This document shows positions 60,819 through 64,000 of a stretch of 64,000 bases of DNA, piece by piece. Position 1 is the stretch's first letter. Each line of letters starts with the position of its first letter. The stretch is taken from positions 124,001 to 188,000 of the forward strand of contig JAPPNF010000167.1 in NCBI GenBank assembly GCA_028818755.1, written 5' to 3'. Made by a program: the position numbers and the translations under genes. The notes under the pieces were generated by a model. That model was not told the DNA's origin. It did not search any database and saw only the letters and a list, made by a program, of their open reading frames with translations. This DNA is from Deltaproteobacteria bacterium (GTDB lineage Bacteria > Desulfobacterota > Binatia > UBA9968 > JAJDTQ01).

Positions 60819-62120
60819 TCAGTACGGCCGGCAGAGGCGGTCGCGGCCGCCCCAGATGTCGATGCCTCCGGCGATGACGTCGCGGGCTTCCATGGTCAAG
60901 GGGTCGCCGGCGGCCACGTAGGGCGCGCCGGGGTAGCCGATGAGCTGCAGTTGGTCGTAGGCGCCCACCACGCGGTCGGCCGCGGGCAACTCCACGACGA
61001 CGTCACGGTTGCCGGTGCTGATCACGGCGTCGGCCTCTTTCTCATAGTAGAGCAGCGGAGCGTCCGCGCCGTCCTTGCCGCCGTACTCGTAGGTGACGAG
61101 GACGGTCTTGATGCCTTTCTCCTCGCAGCCTTTCACCGTCAGCATGACCTCGATGAAGGCGTTGCCCGAGCCGGTGCGGGTGATCAGGGCGGCGTCGGCG
61201 CCCAGGGACATGGCCACCCGCACGGCGTTGTGGGCGGCGATCTCCTTCTCGCGGGAGGTCTCGAAGCCGATGCGCTCGAGGATGACGCCCGCGAACCGGT
61301 ACCGCTTGTCGCGCAGGAGCCCCAGGACGAGGGGCTGGTGCTGCCAGTTCCAGGTAATCGGGTGGTAGCTGACGGTGCGGATAGTGCTGGGGGTGATGGC
61401 GCCGTCGGTCAGCTCGTTGGGGTGGATCACCGTGGACAGCGATTCCTGGACGGGGAAGCCGTAGTAGGCGACGTTGGACGGCCGGTTGTCGGGCTCGGTG
61501 AACACGCCGATGATGACCACGGCGCGAGGAAGATCGTCTCCGGCGGCGTCGGGGTCATGGATTTCCACGGCGTCGGGCGCAAGCTCCGTGGTGGTCTCGG
61601 CTAAGCGTAGCGCCACGCTGAACTCCGCCCGCTGGATGGCCTGATGAGCCTCGTAGGCGGACAATCCGTCTTCCAGGTCCAGGGTCATCACCAGATTGTT
61701 CAGCGAGCTGAACGGGGTCATGTCGGCGCCCGGGCCCCACATGTCCAGGATGGCGCTGCGCTGGGAGGTGGTGCCGGCGCGGACGGTGCCCTCGTAGGCG
61801 ACCGCGGTGACCAGCGCCATGCCCGACAGCCGGTGGGTGCGCCCCTGGCCCACGGGCGCCACCGGCCCCAGGACTCCCGGGAACACTTGTCCCGAGCCCG
61901 CGGTCTTGACGCGCGGCTCCACCACGTCGCGGATGCCCGTGACGCGGGCCTTCTCGCCGGGGCGGACCACGTCGAAGGAGGCGGAGCTGACCCGGGGATC
62001 CTGCGCGGCCAGGGCAGCCAGTCCTTCGGCGTCTACCTCCAGGAGGCCGGAGGAATAGCACGTCTCCCGGCCGAGGCGGATTTCGTTTACGCGGTATTCT
62101 GCGAGTTCGAGTCCGGTCAT
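60819..62120 (-). CDS. Glycine/sarcosine/betaine reductase component B (GrdE-like)
   Basis: A 433-residue protein of the GrdE/PrdA family, the alpha-beta proprotein of Stickland reductases. Family segments are LITRTGSGNAFIEVMLTVKG, KTVLVTYEYGGKDGADAPLL, ADAVISTGNRDVVVELPAAD and DRVVGAYDQLQ. In the known enzymes an internal Cys is cut to form a pyruvoyl group; I cannot place that Cys here with certainty. No selenocysteine partner (GrdB), GrdA or thioredoxin gene is in the window. The start is 7 bases after the SDR stop, so one transcript is likely. It may have a role other than glycine reduction. Confidence 0.8.
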   Translation of the reverse strand: MTGLELAEYRVNEIRLGRETCYSSGLLEVDAEGLAALAAQDPRVSSASFDVVRPGEKARVTGIRDVVEPRVKTAGSGQVFPGVLGPVAPVGQGRTHRLSGMALVTAVAYEGTVRAGTTSQRSAILDMWGPGADMTPFSSLNNLVMTLDLEDGLSAYEAHQAIQRAEFSVALRLAETTTELAPDAVEIHDPDAAGDDLPRAVVIIGVFTEPDNRPSNVAYYGFPVQESLSTVIHPNELTDGAITPSTIRTVSYHPITWNWQHQPLVLGLLRDKRYRFAGVILERIGFETSREKEIAAHNAVRVAMSLGADAALITRTGSGNAFIEVMLTVKGCEEKGIKTVLVTYEYGGKDGADAPLLYYEKEADAVISTGNRDVVVELPAADRVVGAYDQLQLIGYPGAPYVAAGDPLTMEARDVIAGGIDIWGGRDRLCRPY

Positions 62121-62127
62121 TCCCGCG

Positions 62128-62886
62128 TCAGTGCATGTGCTGGCCGCCGTCGACGCTGATGGACTGGCCGGTGATGAAGTCGCTGTCGTCGGAGGACAGG
62201 AAGATGACGGTGCCCACCAGGTCGTCCGGGTACTGGTCGCGCTGGAATGCGCGGCTCTTGCGCCGGTTCTCCAGTTGCTGGGGGGTGGTGACGCCGTCCT
62301 GGTTGTCGCTCGATATGGTGAGGCCGGGCATGATGGCGTTGACGCTGATCCCGTCGGGGCCGATCTCCCGCGCCAGCGCGCGGGTGAATCCCAGCACGCC
62401 GGCCTTGGAGGTGACGTAGTGCAGGAACATCGGCGTGCCGCCCAGGATCGTGCCCGAGGAGATGTTGATGATCTTGCCCTTGCCCTGCTCCTTCATGGCC
62501 GGATAGACCGCCTGCACGCACAGGTGCAGGCCCTTGACGTTCACCCCCATGACCCGGTCCCACTCGTCCTCGCCGATCTCCATGAAGGACTTCTTGGTGA
62601 GCGCCGTGTACAGGGCCGCGTTGTTCACCAGGACGTCGATGCGGCCGTAGGCCTTCAGCACCGCGTCCGCCATCTCGCGGGTCTTCTCCGGGGATGCCAC
62701 GTCCACCGCCACGGGGATGGCGTCGCCGCCGTCCTTCTTGATCTCCTCCGCCACCTGGCTGGCGGCCTCCACCTGGATGTCGGCCACGGCCACCTTGGCG
62801 CCTTCCCGCGCCAGCCCCTTGGAGTAGGCGCGGCCGATGCCGACGCCGCCGCCCGTTACGATCGCGACCTTACCGTCCAAACGCAT
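62128..62886 (-). CDS. Short-chain dehydrogenase/reductase
   Basis: A 252-residue classical SDR. The coenzyme motif is TGGGVGIG near residue 12, NNAAL near residue 88, the catalytic Ser in INISSGTILGG, and Y-x3-K in HYVTSKAG. GGAGG precedes the ATG at 62886. NAD(P) preference cannot be settled, although Asp in VADIQ suggests NAD. It is the first gene of a pair with the GrdE-like gene. Confidence 0.9.
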   Translation of the reverse strand: MRLDGKVAIVTGGGVGIGRAYSKGLAREGAKVAVADIQVEAASQVAEEIKKDGGDAIPVAVDVASPEKTREMADAVLKAYGRIDVLVNNAALYTALTKKSFMEIGEDEWDRVMGVNVKGLHLCVQAVYPAMKEQGKGKIINISSGTILGGTPMFLHYVTSKAGVLGFTRALAREIGPDGISVNAIMPGLTISSDNQDGVTTPQQLENRRKSRAFQRDQYPDDLVGTVIFLSSDDSDFITGQSISVDGGQHMH

Positions 62887-62920
62887 GGTTGAATCCTCCT
62901 TTGCTGACAGCCTCTCCAAC

Positions 62921-63102
62921 GCCCTTCGACTTCGCTTCGCTACGCTCGGGGCGAACGGTTGTTTGCAGTCCGCTTCGCTAAGCCTGTCCTGAGCCCTTCG
63001 ACAAGCTCAGGACAGGCCTGTCGAAGGGCTCAGGGCGAATGGTTGCGGGGAGTCTCTCTCCGTTCGTCCTGAGCGTAGCGAAGCGAAGTCGAAGGATGAA
63101 CG
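62921..63102. repeat. Intergenic repeat, family A, long composite copy
   Basis: The left arm is GCCCTTCGACTTCGCTTCGC and the right arm ends AGCGAAGCGAAGTCGAAGG near 63095. In the centre lies a perfect 12-bp hairpin CCTGTCCTGAGC (62983-62994) and GCTCAGGACAGG (63005-63016). It lies between two minus-strand genes and takes up nearly the whole gap. Confidence 0.85.
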
Positions 63103-63112
63103 CAAACTCTCC

Positions 63113-64000
63113 CTAAAGCAGATACAACTCCACTGCCGTCTTCCACAGCACCTGCTCCACGTCCTCCTCCGAGATGCCGGACTCCCGCACGACCTTGAGC
63201 CGTGCCGGGTAAAGCGGCTCCGGCACCTCGATGCACCTCCACGTCGGCGACCAGTCGGTGCCGAACATGATGCGATTGGCGCCGATGGTCTCCACCGCCC
63301 GGCACAGGTGCTCTGCGGTGGTGGAGGTCGTATCGAAATACACGTTGGGGTTGCGCATGGCAACGATCAGCGCCGACTCGAAGTAGTGCTGGATGGCGCG
63401 CCCCATCTTGGTGAGGACGATAGGGACCTCGGGATAGCGCCCGGCGATCTCGTCCACGTAGATGGGGTCGGCGTAGTACATGCGACCGGGAAACTGGGTC
63501 CAGCCGGTGGCGATCAGCAGCGGCACCCGGTAGTCCGCCAGGGTCTCCATGACGGGGCGGAGGTCGTCCGCGATCTTCACCGGGTGGGTCTCGGTGGTGA
63601 AGGGGCCGCCGTGGGATTCGCCGATGCCCTTGAAGCCCAGCCGCTCGATGCGGTCCGCGATCTGCTCCGGCGCGGCCTCGCGGAGCGCCGGCGCGTTCTC
63701 CCAGACGCCGTTGCCCGAGTAGTCCTCGCCCAGGCTCGCCAGCCCGTAGAGCCGGTCCGGATATCGTGCCACCGCCGCCGCGGTCTTCTCGTCCTTCTCG
63801 TCGGGGCTGTCGCAGCTCCCGGTGGTCATGATCAGCGCCTTGTCCACGCCGTACCGGTCCATGTCGGCGATCAGTTCGTCCACGTAGTCCACCAGCGGCT
63901 CGGTGTCCCGGGCCCGGTACAGCTTGGGATGGTTGCGGCGGAAGCCTATGAGGTCCGGGACGCTGCGGATCTTGTCGCGCAGGTCCCGGTAGGAGGGCGG
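63113..64000 (-). CDS. Amidohydrolase-2 family protein, N-terminus beyond window edge
   Basis: The frame is open to the right edge: 295 codons, including 36 codons upstream of the internal GTG at 63892 that read PPSYRDLRDKIRSVPDLIGF and look like coding, not leader. The late Asp is in IMFGTDWSPTW, and IVLTKMGRAIQHYF precedes it. The N-terminal metal motif must lie beyond the window. It is the fourth gene of this family in the window. Confidence 0.85.
   Translation of the reverse strand, partial: PPSYRDLRDKIRSVPDLIGFRRNHPKLYRARDTEPLVDYVDELIADMDRYGVDKALIMTTGSCDSPDEKDEKTAAAVARYPDRLYGLASLGEDYSGNGVWENAPALREAAPEQIADRIERLGFKGIGESHGGPFTTETHPVKIADDLRPVMETLADYRVPLLIATGWTQFPGRMYYADPIYVDEIAGRYPEVPIVLTKMGRAIQHYFESALIVAMRNPNVYFDTTSTTAEHLCRAVETIGANRIMFGTDWSPTWRCIEVPEPLYPARLKVVRESGISEEDVEQVLWKTAVELYLL

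Overview
The window is GC-rich, gene-dense bacterial chromosome. A protein with an autotransporter-type beta-barrel (28298-31015) points to a diderm, and a classical menaquinone operon points to menaquinone-based respiration. The rest is typical of uncultured soil, sediment or sponge-associated lineages of the Desulfobacterota, Tectomicrobia or Binatota kind: many amidohydrolase-2 proteins, cupins, molybdenum hydroxylases, a CaiB-type CoA-transferase and a luciferase-like oxidoreductase. That placement is an impression from gene content and low confidence. No rRNA, tRNA, CRISPR array, phage or insertion-sequence transposase was recognised.

Layout. 1-4.8 kb: thiamine genes thiS-thiG (thiG cut by the left edge), a fumarylacetoacetate-hydrolase-fold enzyme, holA (DNA polymerase III delta) and small proteins. 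4.9-6.9 kb: a coxS-coxM-coxG-like set without a large subunit, closed by a strong terminator. 7-12.2 kb: a ferric-iron/thiamine-type ABC importer coupled to an enolase-superfamily enzyme. 12.4-14.3 kb: remains of a McrBC-like restriction system. 15.3-23.7 kb: menF-menD-menH-menB-menA-menC-menE, which carries chorismate to 1,4-dihydroxy-2-naphthoyl-CoA, plus the prenyltransferase MenA. Several genes overlap by a few bases, yet menD has an in-frame amber codon. 23.8-32.3 kb: E1 alpha and beta of a 2-oxoacid/acetoin dehydrogenase, then a minus-strand run of bicupin, repeat-bearing autotransporter-like protein, orphan EutA and crotonase. 32.6-36.4 kb: a DUF4143-type ATPase, a CoA-transferase, a HEPN-like protein and a VapBC-like module. 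36.4-43.4 kb: nth, an ornithine-cyclodeaminase homologue, an MFS carrier and a complete three-subunit molybdenum hydroxylase. 43.8-48.5 kb: a homogentisate-dioxygenase-like cupin, a PIN/RHH module, a second MFS carrier, a second DUF4143 ATPase and a Phd antitoxin remnant. 48.8-64 kb: a catabolic neighbourhood with an amidase, four amidohydrolases, a luciferase-like oxidoreductase, an alcohol dehydrogenase, a lone molybdopterin oxidoreductase, a TauD-like dioxygenase, a GrdE-like protein and an SDR, with a MazEF-like module between them.

How the genes work together. The menaquinone operon is the only complete pathway visible. The remaining metabolic genes suggest uptake and oxidation of organic or aromatic acids, but no substrate can be named. 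Toxin-antitoxin modules and DUF4143 ATPases sit behind short AT-rich palindromic promoters, and short intergenic repeats of at least two families separate operons. The best leads are the menD stop codon, the three-repeat autotransporter-like protein next to orphan eutA, the GrdE-like protein without GrdB, and the paired DUF4143 ATPases with dyad promoters.
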